Positions 16,515 to 26,321 of a stretch of DNA of 64,000 nt are shown piece after piece. The position numbers and the translations under genes were made by a program. Where the stretch lies: contig NZ_JAPHUF010000012.1 of NCBI RefSeq assembly GCF_026196735.1, positions 62,001 to 126,000 on the forward strand, written 5' to 3'. Position 1 is the first letter of the stretch. Every line of letters starts with the position of its first letter. The notes beneath the pieces were generated by a model that saw nothing but the letters and a program-made list of their open reading frames with translations, was not told the DNA's origin and made no database searches. Source of the DNA: Sulfurimonas sp. GTDB taxonomy: Bacteria; Campylobacterota; Campylobacteria; Campylobacterales; Sulfurimonadaceae.

Positions 16515-17467
16515 AAAATAAACTAGCATCATTATTATTAAGTATCTTAATCATCATTCCTACAACAATGGGTTTAGTCGTTATCTCAAGCTTTATATTT
16601 ATAGGATTTAATCATTATCAAGATTTTATTAATATATCAAGTCTTGGAGAATATGGGCAAGTTGGTGATTTTTTTTCTGGGCATATAAATGGCTTTATAT
16701 TGTTGACAATAATTGTAAGTTTATATTTTCAAAGAGTTAGTATCAAACAAACTTGGGAAAGTATAAAACAGCAATCAGAAGCAAATCAAACAATTAGTGA
16801 AGAGTTAAAAAGAAGTATAGAATCTAATGAACTTCAAACAAGAGAGTTTATTACAACCAACCATAAAAACGATTTTAATGAAGAAATTAAATGTATTCAA
16901 AGGATTGAAAAAGATTTAAATTTAGAATATTTGTATGATAATGAATTTAAAAAAAGTCATAAGCTTAATAATCAAAAGCTATTTGAGTTATTTAGAAGAA
17001 AAGATTATTTGGCAAAATTGATAGATAATATAAAAGACATAGAATTACAAAGTTCTTTAAGACATAAATTTGAATCAGCAACCATGGGACGATACAATAA
17101 TAAAAATCAAGAATTATTTGAAAATGTTTTTTCTTTTAATGAAATTTTAAAGATATTTAATGATTTTGTAGATTACATTCATAAAAATAAGATTGAAGAA
17201 AATCTATGCTCTTTTGAGTATATCTATGAATTTTTAATAACAAAAAATCAAAATAAAGTATATTCTGAAAATGTTAATAGGTTTGAATTATTTGAAGAAA
17301 TATCATCAACTTATAACATAATAGAAAATAATATCATTGATGGTAAAAAAGTAGGATTTCAGGTCAACATGGAAGAGTTATGGGAAGTGATATTTAATCG
17401 TATTAGTCAATATCGTGTAAAGAATTATTTTAAAATTATTATTAAAGATTATCAATCATCTTTATAG
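16511..17467 (+). CDS. Putative phage abortive infection protein (AbiC-like), membrane
   Basis: A 318-aa protein with two N-terminal membrane segments (LLLSILIIIPTTMGLVVISSF and INGFILLTIIVSLYF), joined by GQVGDFFSGHING, and then a long coiled-coil helix (RVSIKQTWESIKQQSE...). The GDFF-GH-N segment between the helices is the hallmark I associate with the putative AbiC family. The C-terminal part is cytosolic and helical. Family members are linked to phage resistance, by an undefined mechanism. It ends 68 bases before hsdR. Confidence 0.6.
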   Translation: MKNKLASLLLSILIIIPTTMGLVVISSFIFIGFNHYQDFINISSLGEYGQVGDFFSGHINGFILLTIIVSLYFQRVSIKQTWESIKQQSEANQTISEELKRSIESNELQTREFITTNHKNDFNEEIKCIQRIEKDLNLEYLYDNEFKKSHKLNNQKLFELFRRKDYLAKLIDNIKDIELQSSLRHKFESATMGRYNNKNQELFENVFSFNEILKIFNDFVDYIHKNKIEENLCSFEYIYEFLITKNQNKVYSENVNRFELFEEISSTYNIIENNIIDGKKVGFQVNMEELWEVIFNRISQYRVKNYFKIIIKDYQSSL

Positions 17468-17535
17468 AGCAAAAAATAACACCTTTATGCAAGATATGAT
17501 AATATAAAAAACAATAATAATTTTAGGTTTGCGGT

Positions 17536-19902
17536 ATGTCAAAGAAAAATTTAACAGAACGAGATATTTGTACCAAATTTATCACTCCAGCATTAGAAAG
17601 TGCAGGATGGGATATTCATACTCAAATATATGAAGAATTTCCTCTCACAAAAGGTCGAATCATAGTTCGTGGAAAAGTACACACAAGAGCACAACATAAA
17701 AGAGCGGATTATGTACTTTTTTACAAACCGAATATTCCAATAGCAATTATCGAAGCAAAAGACAATACACACACTATGAGCGATGGTATGCAACAAGGTC
17801 TTGGTTATGCGGAACTTCTTCAAGTTCCTTTCATATTTAGCTCAAATGGTGATGGATTTATTTTTCACAACAAAATAGCACAAGATGGTATTTTAGAAAA
17901 AGAGATAAGTTTAGATGAGTTTCCATCTCCCCAAACACTATGGAATATGTGGACAAACAATCAGGGATTAAACGAAGAGCAAAACACTTTAATCACTCAA
18001 GATTACTATAGTGACGGAAGTAAAAAAACACCAAGATATTATCAACTTTTAGCTATCAATAAAACGATAGAAGCTATAGCAAAAGGTCAAAATAGAATTC
18101 TTTTAGTAATGGCAACAGGTACAGGAAAAACTTTCACAGCTTTTCAGATTATTTGGAGATTATGGAAGTCAAGAGCCAAAAAGAGGATTTTATTTTTAGC
18201 AGATAGAAATATTTTAGTTGATCAAACTATGACTAATGACTTTAAGCCATTTGGCTCAGCGATGACAAAAATCCAAAAAAGACAAGCAAATAAATCTTAT
18301 GAAGTCTATCTTTCTCTTTATCAAGCAGTAACAGGCAACGAAGAAGAAAAGAATATTTATAAACAATTCAGCCCTGACTTTTTTGATCTTATCGTGGTAG
18401 ATGAGTGCCATAGAGGAAGTGCCGCAGAAGACTCAGCTTGGCATGAAATTTTGAGTTACTTTTCATCAGCGACACAAATAGGTCTTACAGCTACTCCAAA
18501 AGAGACAAAAGAGGTTTCAAATATAGACTATTTTGGTGACCCAATCTACACTTATTCGCTCAAGCAAGGGATTGAAGATGGATTTTTAGCCCCTTATAAA
18601 GTAGTCAGAATTGATATAGACAAAGATATCGCAGGTTGGCGACCAGACAAAGGTATGGTTGATAAATACGGAAATGAGATAGAAGATAGAATCTACAACC
18701 AAAAAGATTTTGATAAAACTTTAGTTTTAGAAAAAAGAACAGAACTTGTAGCCAAAAAAGTCAGTGATTTTTTAAGACAGACAAATCGTTTTGACAAAAC
18801 AATCATCTTTTGTGACAATATTGACCATGCAGAGCGAATGAGACAAGCACTTGTAAATGAAAACAGTGACCTTGTAGCTCAAAACCACAAATATGTCATG
18901 AGAATCACAGGAGATAATGAAGAAGGAAAAGCAGAGCTTGATAATTTTATTTTTCCAGAGAGTAAATACCCGGTAATTGCTGTTACATCAAAGCTGATGA
19001 CAACAGGAGTTGATGCTCAAACTTGTAAGCTTATAGTGCTTGACCAGAGAATCCAATCTATGACAGAATTTAAACAAATCATAGGTCGTGGAACTAGGAT
19101 AAATGAGGATTTTAACAAATACTATTTCACTATCATAGATTTCAAAAAAGCGACAGAGTTGTTTGCAGACCCAGATTTTGATGGTGAACCAGTACAGATT
19201 TATACCCCTAAAAATCCTGATGATTCACCAGTACCGCCAGAAGAGTTTAGTGATACTGTAAATGAGCCAAACGAACCGTATGGTCAAACTCCTGATGATT
19301 TTACATTTGATGATATTGATAATAACGAAGAAGGCTCAAAGATACGAAAGTATGTAGTTTCAAATGTTGAAGTAAAAGTTGCAGCAGAGAGAGTACAATA
19401 CTTTGATGCAAATGGAAAACTTATAACCGAATCACTAAAAGACTACACCAAAAAAACACTTTCAAAAGAGTTTGCATCTTTGGATGATTTTTTGACAAAA
19501 TGGACTTCATCAGAGAAAAAACAAGCCATCATTGAAGAGCTATCAAATCAAGGAATATTTTTCGAAGCACTTGCTGATGAAGTTGGCAAAGATTGTGACC
19601 CTTTTGATTTACTTTGTCATGTGGCTTGGGATATGCCTCCACTTACAAGAAAAGAGCGAGCTGAGCAAGTAAAAAAACAAAACTACTTTACAAAGTACGG
19701 AGAGAAAGCAAGAATAGTTCTTGAAGCACTTCTTGATAAATATGCCGATGAGGGAATCGTACAAATCGAACAGACTCAGATTTTAACTGTTTCACCTTTT
19801 ACAAACATAGGAACTCCTATAGAAATCATCAAAGCTTTTGGCGGATTAGAGCAGTACAATCAAGCAATACAAGACTTAGAACAAGCACTTTATTGTGCAT
19901 AA
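17536..19902 (+). CDS. hsdR: Type I restriction enzyme R subunit (HsdR)
   Basis: The 788-aa motor/nuclease subunit of a type I restriction system. The PD-(D/E)XK nuclease is at the N-terminus (RADYVLF then Glu73-Ala-Lys75). The helicase core follows: Walker A in ATGTGKTF (about residue 195), DECH at 289-292, TATPKE and motif [14 protein letters not shown]. The length is that of the EcoEI-type branch, shorter than EcoKI HsdR. It translocates and cuts unmodified DNA together with HsdM and HsdS, encoded directly downstream. TATGAT at 17495-17500 is a possible -10. Confidence 0.93.
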   Translation: MSKKNLTERDICTKFITPALESAGWDIHTQIYEEFPLTKGRIIVRGKVHTRAQHKRADYVLFYKPNIPIAIIEAKDNTHTMSDGMQQGLGYAELLQVPFIFSSNGDGFIFHNKIAQDGILEKEISLDEFPSPQTLWNMWTNNQGLNEEQNTLITQDYYSDGSKKTPRYYQLLAINKTIEAIAKGQNRILLVMATGTGKTFTAFQIIWRLWKSRAKKRILFLADRNILVDQTMTNDFKPFGSAMTKIQKRQANKSYEVYLSLYQAVTGNEEEKNIYKQFSPDFFDLIVVDECHRGSAAEDSAWHEILSYFSSATQIGLTATPKETKEVSNIDYFGDPIYTYSLKQGIEDGFLAPYKVVRIDIDKDIAGWRPDKGMVDKYGNEIEDRIYNQKDFDKTLVLEKRTELVAKKVSDFLRQTNRFDKTIIFCDNIDHAERMRQALVNENSDLVAQNHKYVMRITGDNEEGKAELDNFIFPESKYPVIAVTSKLMTTGVDAQTCKLIVLDQRIQSMTEFKQIIGRGTRINEDFNKYYFTIIDFKKATELFADPDFDGEPVQIYTPKNPDDSPVPPEEFSDTVNEPNEPYGQTPDDFTFDDIDNNEEGSKIRKYVVSNVEVKVAAERVQYFDANGKLITESLKDYTKKTLSKEFASLDDFLTKWTSSEKKQAIIEELSNQGIFFEALADEVGKDCDPFDLLCHVAWDMPPLTRKERAEQVKKQNYFTKYGEKARIVLEALLDKYADEGIVQIEQTQILTVSPFTNIGTPIEIIKAFGGLEQYNQAIQDLEQALYCA

Positions 19903-19924
19903 AATTAAATTATTAGGATATTAA

Positions 19925-21391
19925 ATGGCTATTGGAACTTTGATAAAAATCATACAAGATATTATGAGAAAGGATGTGGGTGTCGATGGAGATGCTCAAA
20001 GAATCAGCCAGATAGTATGGCTACTTTTTCTTAAAATATTTGATGACAAAGAGCAAGAGTGGGAGCTAACAGTACCAAACTACAAATCACCTCTTCAAAA
20101 TCGCTTCCGTTGGTCAAACTGGGCAAAAAATCCAGAGGGTATCACAGGCGATGAGCTTATCGACTTTGTAAACAACGACCTTTTCCCATCTCTTAAAAAA
20201 CTAGCAAACACCGCTGGAGTATCAGAGTACGGAAGAGTTATAGGTACAGTATTTGAAGATGCTTACAACTATATGAAATCAGGAACACTTCTAAGACAAG
20301 TTATAAACACTATCGAAGAGGATGTGGATTTTAACTCATCAACAGATAGACACCTCTTTAATGATATTTACGAAAAGATTTTAGCAGACCTTCAATCAGC
20401 AGGAAACGCTGGAGAATACTACACACCAAGAGCCGTAACACAGTTTATCGTAGATATGATAGACCCACAACTTGGTGAGTCGGTAATGGATCCAGCATGT
20501 GGTACAGGTGGATTTTTGACATGTGCGATAGATCATCTCAAAAAACAAGTGAAAACACCAGATGATACAAAAATATTGTCAAACTCTATTCATGGGATAG
20601 AGAAAAAACCACTTCCTCATATGCTTGCTATGACAAATATGATGCTTCACGGTATAGATGTACCTACAAACATAAGACACACAAACACTCTAGGCGATAG
20701 ACCGTATAAAGACTATGGACCAAAAGACAGAGTAGATATCATCATCACAAATCCCCCATTTGGTGGTATGGAAGAAAACGGTATAGAGTCAAACTTCCTA
20801 AAAAAACACCAAACCAGAGAGACGGCAGACCTCTTTATGGCTCTTATTATGCACTTACTCAAACACGATGGTGGACGAGCGGCAGTGGTACTGCCTGATG
20901 GATTTTTATTTGGCGAAGGGGTAAAAACTACTCTAAAAAGAGAGCTGCTTGAAGAGTTTAATCTTCACACGATAGTAAGACTCCCCAAAGGTGTATTTAG
21001 CCCATATACAAGCATCAATACAAATATCTTGTTTTTTGAAAAAGGTGGACCGACAAAAGAGGTGTGGTTTTTTGAACATCCATATCCAGATGGGTACAAA
21101 TCATACTCAAGATCAAATCCACTAACAATAGAAGAGTTTGACCTAGAAAAAGAGTGGTGGGGTGGAAGTAGCCGAAAGGGGAGAAAAGTTACAAAAAATG
21201 CTTGGAAAGTAAGTGTAAAAGAACTTGAAGAGAGAAACTATAACTTTGACTGTAAAAATCCTCACTTTGAAGAGATAATCCACCAAGACCCAGTGAAACT
21301 GATAAGTGAATATGAAGAGATAAACAAAAAGCTTTTACATGTACAACAAGAGCTAAAATCAGAGCTTTTAAAAGCACTTGGAACTAACTAA
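19925..21391 (+). CDS. hsdM: Type I DNA adenine methyltransferase subunit (HsdM)
   Basis: A 488-aa N6-adenine methyltransferase with an N-terminal HsdM helical domain. The SAM motif is DPACGTGGF and the catalytic motif IV is NPPF at residues 276-279. It methylates the site recognised by HsdS, protecting host DNA, and is also needed for restriction. It starts 22 bases after hsdR and its last base overlaps the start of hsdS. Confidence 0.93.
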   Translation: MAIGTLIKIIQDIMRKDVGVDGDAQRISQIVWLLFLKIFDDKEQEWELTVPNYKSPLQNRFRWSNWAKNPEGITGDELIDFVNNDLFPSLKKLANTAGVSEYGRVIGTVFEDAYNYMKSGTLLRQVINTIEEDVDFNSSTDRHLFNDIYEKILADLQSAGNAGEYYTPRAVTQFIVDMIDPQLGESVMDPACGTGGFLTCAIDHLKKQVKTPDDTKILSNSIHGIEKKPLPHMLAMTNMMLHGIDVPTNIRHTNTLGDRPYKDYGPKDRVDIIITNPPFGGMEENGIESNFLKKHQTRETADLFMALIMHLLKHDGGRAAVVLPDGFLFGEGVKTTLKRELLEEFNLHTIVRLPKGVFSPYTSINTNILFFEKGGPTKEVWFFEHPYPDGYKSYSRSNPLTIEEFDLEKEWWGGSSRKGRKVTKNAWKVSVKELEERNYNFDCKNPHFEEIIHQDPVKLISEYEEINKKLLHVQQELKSELLKALGTN

Positions 21392-23052
21392 TGCAAGTTT
21401 TAGAAAAATACTTCGATACAGCATTTGATGCACCAGATGGTATCAAAAAGTTAAGAGAACTAATACTCACTCTTGCTATGCAAGGTAAACTTGTACCACA
21501 AGACACAAATGACCAACCTGCTAGTGAGTTATTAAAAGAGATTGAAAAAGAGAAAGAAAAGTTAGTTAAAGATGGAAAAATCAAAAAATCAAAGCCATTA
21601 GGAGCAGTTCAACCAAATGAAATACCTTTTGAAGTTCCTAGTACTTGGGAATGGATATATCTCAATGAATTAGTATCATTATTGGGCGATGGTTTGCATG
21701 GAACTCCACAATATGATGACTATGGAGATTATTTTTTTATTAATGGAAATAACCTCAATGATGGCAGAATACAAATAAAAGAAAATACAAAACGTGTTTC
21801 AACAACTGAATATGAAAAATATAAAAAAAATTTAGATGATAGAACAGTATTAGTATCAATCAATGGGACTTTAGGTAATGTAGCATTTTTTAATAATGAA
21901 AATGTTGTCTTAGGTAAGAGTGCATGTTATTTTAATTTATTTTCTAGTATAGAAAAAACCTACATAAAAGCCTTGATTAATTCAAAATATTTTTTAGAAT
22001 ATGCTAATACTCAAGCAACTGGTTCAACAATAAAAAATGTTTCATTGAAATCAATGAGAGAACTGAAAATCCCCCTTCCTCCAGTAAATGAGCAAAAAAG
22101 AATCGTAGAAAAAATCAATCAGCTTATGGCTTTATGTGATGAGTTGGAAAAACTAAAAGAGCAAAAAGAAGCCAAAAAGCTCACTGTTCACAAATCAGCG
22201 ATAAATCAACTCCTTGATAGCAAAGATGATAGCAATAGCCAAAATGGTTGGCGCTTTATCTCAAATCATTTCAATGACCTCTACACAGTTAAAAAAAATG
22301 TATTAGAACTAAGAAGTGCCATCTTACAACTTGTTATGCAAGGCAAACTTGTACCTCAAGATCCAAATGACCAACCTGCAAGTGAGCTGTTAAAAGAGAT
22401 TGAAAAAGAGAAAAAAGCTAATAAGGTAAAATCTCTAGAACCTATAAAATTAGAGTCAATTCCTTACGACTTGCCAAATGGGTGGCAATGGGTTTATCTC
22501 AATGACTTTGGTATTTGGAAATCTGGCTCTACTCCAAGCCGTACAAATAGTGCTTATTATGGTGGAGATATTCCATGGGTAAAATCTGGAGAAGTAAAAC
22601 AAGGACTTATCAAAAATACTGAAGAAACAATCACTCAAAAGGCATTAGATGAGTGCTCTCTTGGTCTTAATCCTGTTGGTTCTGTATTGGTGGCTATGTA
22701 TGGGGCAAATATTGGAGAAGTTGGGATATTGGAAGTTGAAGCTACAACAAATCAAGCGATTTGTGCATGTCAAACATTTAGTAAAATCAATAACCAATTT
22801 TTAAAATTTTTAATAGATTCACTCAAAGGGTATTTTATCTCTCAAGGAGCTGGTGCGGCACAGCCAAATATTTCAAGAGTAAAAATTATCAATTCGATAG
22901 TACCTTTACCACCATTTAACGAACAACAAAGAATTGTAGAAAAAATAAATCAGCTTATGGCTTTATGTGATGACCTTGAAAAACAGATAGAAAATAGTTC
23001 ATCAAAACAAACAGAACTATTAAATGCCATTATGTCAAATTTAGGAAAATAA
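21391..23052 (+). CDS. hsdS: Type I specificity subunit (HsdS)
   Basis: A 553-aa specificity subunit with two target recognition domains, each followed by a coiled-coil spacer. The spacers carry the same text: NEQKRIVEKINQLMALCD near residue 233 and NEQQRIVEKINQLMALCD near residue 510. The starts of both halves repeat the segment MQGKLVPQD...NDQPASELLKEI. Each TRD would recognise one half of a split target. Both halves look intact. The strong DNA repeats between them would allow exchange of TRDs. Confidence 0.93.
   Translation: MQVLEKYFDTAFDAPDGIKKLRELILTLAMQGKLVPQDTNDQPASELLKEIEKEKEKLVKDGKIKKSKPLGAVQPNEIPFEVPSTWEWIYLNELVSLLGDGLHGTPQYDDYGDYFFINGNNLNDGRIQIKENTKRVSTTEYEKYKKNLDDRTVLVSINGTLGNVAFFNNENVVLGKSACYFNLFSSIEKTYIKALINSKYFLEYANTQATGSTIKNVSLKSMRELKIPLPPVNEQKRIVEKINQLMALCDELEKLKEQKEAKKLTVHKSAINQLLDSKDDSNSQNGWRFISNHFNDLYTVKKNVLELRSAILQLVMQGKLVPQDPNDQPASELLKEIEKEKKANKVKSLEPIKLESIPYDLPNGWQWVYLNDFGIWKSGSTPSRTNSAYYGGDIPWVKSGEVKQGLIKNTEETITQKALDECSLGLNPVGSVLVAMYGANIGEVGILEVEATTNQAICACQTFSKINNQFLKFLIDSLKGYFISQGAGAAQPNISRVKIINSIVPLPPFNEQQRIVEKINQLMALCDDLEKQIENSSSKQTELLNAIMSNLGK
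21478..21555 (+). repeat. hsdS direct repeat A (partner 22336-22413)
   Basis: This 78-base stretch is nearly identical to 22336-22413 in the same gene and the same frame. The two copies precede the first and second target recognition domains. Homologous recombination between them would delete or swap a domain. Confidence 0.8.
22087..22152 (+). repeat. hsdS direct repeat B (partner 22918-22983)
   Basis: This 66-base stretch is repeated with few changes at 22918-22983. Both encode the start of the coiled-coil spacer that binds HsdM after each target recognition domain. Confidence 0.8.
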
Positions 23053-23053
23053 G

Positions 23054-24916
23054 ATGCGATTAAAATATGTCTTTATCAAAGAGTACAAGAATCTAAAAGA
23101 GTTTGAAATAACCTTTGATGGAAGCAGTTTTATCGATGTGTTTGTAGGTAAAAATGGCTCTGGAAAATCTAATTTCTTTGAGGCTTTAATAAAGATTTTT
23201 CATCATTTGCAAGATGATGAAGGTACTGGTTTTGATTATGAAATAGTTTATGAGATTGACGGAAAAGACATCAAAATAGAATGGAAAGAGGAAAAAAGAT
23301 TTATCAATGATAAAGAGCAAAAAAGTTTGGGTAAAACTCTATTTCCTGATAATGTGATAGTTTATTATTCTGGACATAACAAGAAGGTGTCTAATCTCAT
23401 CAAACAATATGAAGCATCTTTTAGTAAAAAAATCAAAGGTGCAAATCTTGAAGATAGTAGATTTTTTATAGGAGTTGGCTCAGAGTATAAAAATATATTA
23501 TTGACTCTACTTTTGATACAAGATAGTAGTAACAAAGCCTCAAATCATCTAAAAACAAAGATGGAAATTAAAGCTATAAGTCCTAGTTTTAATCTCATAC
23601 TCAAAAAACCAATTTTTGCAGATAGCAGGCTTAAAGCTCTTGGATTTGAGAATATTGATAATTTTGAAGAAAAGTCACACTATTGGGGTGCTGATGGTAT
23701 TACTTTTGATTTATTGAAACGACTAGAAAAGTGCATCAAAGGCTCATTTACTCATGGGGATATTTATGATAGAGAAAAAGATGAATACAATTTGTCAATT
23801 AATATAGAACTTTTTCAAAAAGAGTTTGAATTATTAAGTATGATAGAAAAATTTAGAATGTTTGACAATCTAAAAACTCTTGATATGCTTAAAGGTATCT
23901 CAATCGAATTAGAGCTTGAAGATAAAACACACATAGGAATTGAAGAGTTTAGTGATGGACAATTTCAATCAATCTATATTTATGCAGTTACAGAGATTTT
24001 CAAAGAGCTAAATTGTCTTACTCTGCTTGATGAGCCAGATGCATTTTTACATCCTGAGTGGCAGTTCAGATTTTTGGAGCAAGTTTTTGATATAGCAGAT
24101 AATCAAAATAGCAAAAACCATATTTTGATGAGTAGCCACAGTGCATCCACAATTACAAAAACAAAAGAAAGTATTATCTCTTTGTTTGAATTTGATGGTA
24201 GCAAAATCATTTCTACAAAAGCTAACAAATCAGATGTTATTAAATCATTATCAGCTGGGCTTATCTCTTTGACAGAGGGTGAAGCTGGTTTAAATATACA
24301 AAATATTCTGAAAAACACTACTGGTGCGGTGCTATTTACAGAAGGTATTACTGATGAGATGATTTTAGAAACAGCTTGGAATAAACTTTATCCTAGTGAA
24401 GAAAGAAAATTTGATATACAACAGGCATTTGATAGAATTTTTTTAAGAAATCTTTTTTCTCGTGATGATATACAGAAAAATTTTCCAAATAGAAATATGT
24501 TTGCTTTATTTGATTTTGATGAAGCTTTTGATGACTGGAATGGATTAAATCCAAAAGAGTGCACACATGTAGAATTAAATCCATTTAATGGCTTGACTAA
24601 ACAGTTGAAATACCCATATCATTATGCAAGTCTACTGCCTGTACCTGTTATAGAGAAAATAAAAAAACAAGTTTTAGACCCAAACAACAATCATTGGGGG
24701 AAAGGTTCTGAAAGTCATTTATCAATTGAATTGTTATTTTATAAAGATGAATTGTTAGGAAGTTGGTTTACTGAAAAGCCTGTTTCATGCGGAGGAACTT
24801 TGCTTGAGTTTACTGGTGATAAAGTAAAATTTGCTGATGAAATAGTACCCAATCTAAACGAAGAAGATTTTTTAATATTAAAACCATTTTTTGAATTTAT
24901 AAAATCAAAGTGTTAG
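23054..24916 (+). CDS. OLD-like AAA ATPase with TOPRIM-type C-terminus
   Basis: A 620-aa protein in the ABC/SMC-type ATPase class. Walker A is G32-KNGSGKS, the Walker B is LLDEPDAFLHP (Asp326-Glu327) and the H-loop lies in SSHSAST. The C-terminal part has the TOPRIM pattern: Glu430 in FTEGITDEM and Asp487/Asp489 in LFDFDE. This domain order is that of OLD-family nucleases (as in GajA or phage P2 OLD). No UvrD helicase follows, so it is not an ordinary Gabija pair. It starts one base after the hsdS stop and is followed by two further genes, so it belongs to the extended hsd operon. Confidence 0.8.
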   Translation: MRLKYVFIKEYKNLKEFEITFDGSSFIDVFVGKNGSGKSNFFEALIKIFHHLQDDEGTGFDYEIVYEIDGKDIKIEWKEEKRFINDKEQKSLGKTLFPDNVIVYYSGHNKKVSNLIKQYEASFSKKIKGANLEDSRFFIGVGSEYKNILLTLLLIQDSSNKASNHLKTKMEIKAISPSFNLILKKPIFADSRLKALGFENIDNFEEKSHYWGADGITFDLLKRLEKCIKGSFTHGDIYDREKDEYNLSINIELFQKEFELLSMIEKFRMFDNLKTLDMLKGISIELELEDKTHIGIEEFSDGQFQSIYIYAVTEIFKELNCLTLLDEPDAFLHPEWQFRFLEQVFDIADNQNSKNHILMSSHSASTITKTKESIISLFEFDGSKIISTKANKSDVIKSLSAGLISLTEGEAGLNIQNILKNTTGAVLFTEGITDEMILETAWNKLYPSEERKFDIQQAFDRIFLRNLFSRDDIQKNFPNRNMFALFDFDEAFDDWNGLNPKECTHVELNPFNGLTKQLKYPYHYASLLPVPVIEKIKKQVLDPNNNHWGKGSESHLSIELLFYKDELLGSWFTEKPVSCGGTLLEFTGDKVKFADEIVPNLNEEDFLILKPFFEFIKSKC

Positions 24917-24924
24917 GATAAAGT

Positions 24925-26319
24925 ATGGCATCAAAAACAATTTTTACAGTCGGATTTCAATTACCTACAAAAGATATTTTTCAGTATCAAAGCTTTCATT
25001 CTAATGCTTCACTACTAGATGCAGATATTATTTTGTTTGAGCCGAATCTAGTATATCAAGCAGATTATATTAATCCTACATTTCAAGGCAAACCAAGTTT
25101 GTCTGAGTCAAGCTCAACTCAATGCATGGAAGCAATAATGCACTGGAGAGAAGAACTGAAAATGGCTTTTGAGAGTGGTAAAATTATTATTGTATTTATG
25201 AAAACTATAGAACAAGTTTTTTACAGTACTGGGCAAAAGCAATATTCAGGAACTGGTAAAAATACAAGAACGACAAATATTGTAGATATTGTCGAAAATT
25301 ATAAAATGCTACCAATAGATTTCACCAATAAGAAAGTAGCAAATGGAAAAAATATTAAATTTACTCAAAATGCTAGTTTTCTAAAACCTTATTGGGAATT
25401 AGTAAAAGATTTCACTGAGTATCAGCTTTATTTTGAACATGAAAAAACAAAACCATTGATTCTTACAAAAAGTGGAGATAAAGTAGTTGGAGGGATGCTA
25501 CAAAATGATAAAGGCGGAACTATTTTATTATTACCACCTTTAAAACTACCAGATAATTTTATAGAAATAACTAGATGGTCTAAAGAGGCTATACAATTTG
25601 GAAAATCACTTTTAGGTCAAATTATAGCGATTGACAAAGCATTAAAAACATCTATAGAGAGCACTCCAGCTCCACAATGGCTTGAGGGAAAAGAGTTTCA
25701 ACTTGATATAGAGCAGAAATATTTTGATGAGATTAATACATTAAATCAGCAAATAGAAGAAATCAAATCTCAAATTGAGCAAAAACAAACCGAACTTTCT
25801 AAACACTCTTTGTCAAAAAAACTGTTGTATGAAAATGGGAAACCTTTAGAATATGCAATCATAGATGCATTACAAACCATAGGTTTCAAAGCAGAGAATT
25901 ATGATGATGGAAAATCTGAATTTGATATTGTATTTGAATCAGATGAAGGAAGATTTATCGGTGAAGCTGAGGGAAAAGACAACTCAGCAATAAATGTAAC
26001 TAAGTTTAGACAGTTGGAATCAAATATTCATGAAGATTTTGAAAGAGATGAAGTTACAGTACATGCAAAAGGTGTATTGTTTGGTAATCCATTTAGACTT
26101 ATACATCCAAATGAGAGAAAAGATTTTTTTACTCAAAAAGCTATTGATTCAGCAAAAAGAACTGGAATCGTCCTTGTAAATACTTATGAATTATTTGAAG
26201 TAGTTAAATATATTAAAAATACAAATAATCAAGATTATGCAAAGTTAGTTAGAGAGTGTTTTAAAAATACAAGTGGTGATATTATTAAGTTTCCATTGTG
26301 TGAAATTAACAAAGAATAA
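24925..26319 (+). CDS. Uncharacterised protein with nuclease-like C-terminus
   Basis: A 464-aa protein of unknown family. A coiled coil (residues about 270-300, LNQQIEEIKSQIEQKQTEL) separates an N-terminal domain from a C-terminal domain of restriction-endonuclease shape: a helix EYAIIDALQTIGF, then Asp334 in SEFDIVFES, then GEAEGKD with Glu347, Glu349 and Lys351. This is a PD-(D/E)XK-like pattern with a shifted lysine, so catalysis is uncertain. It starts 8 bases after the OLD-like gene stop and 2 bases before the next gene. Confidence 0.6.
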   Translation: MASKTIFTVGFQLPTKDIFQYQSFHSNASLLDADIILFEPNLVYQADYINPTFQGKPSLSESSSTQCMEAIMHWREELKMAFESGKIIIVFMKTIEQVFYSTGQKQYSGTGKNTRTTNIVDIVENYKMLPIDFTNKKVANGKNIKFTQNASFLKPYWELVKDFTEYQLYFEHEKTKPLILTKSGDKVVGGMLQNDKGGTILLLPPLKLPDNFIEITRWSKEAIQFGKSLLGQIIAIDKALKTSIESTPAPQWLEGKEFQLDIEQKYFDEINTLNQQIEEIKSQIEQKQTELSKHSLSKKLLYENGKPLEYAIIDALQTIGFKAENYDDGKSEFDIVFESDEGRFIGEAEGKDNSAINVTKFRQLESNIHEDFERDEVTVHAKGVLFGNPFRLIHPNERKDFFTQKAIDSAKRTGIVLVNTYELFEVVKYIKNTNNQDYAKLVRECFKNTSGDIIKFPLCEINKE

Positions 26320-26321
26320 TA

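Larger units (their letters stand above)
7387..17467. mobile_element. Probable integrated element (extent uncertain)
   Basis: This stretch carries the typical load of an integrated element: HTH/excisionase-like proteins, an XRE repressor with palindromic operators, iteron-like repeats, a serine recombinase, many tiny unknown proteins and an abortive-infection-like gene. No direct-repeat ends were found. The hsd operon and the HTH gene at 30233-30523 may belong to it too. Confidence 0.4.

Noticed and set aside
23054-26319. Gabija (GajA/GajB) system
   Set aside because: The OLD-like protein fits GajA in outline, but the next gene has no UvrD helicase motifs.
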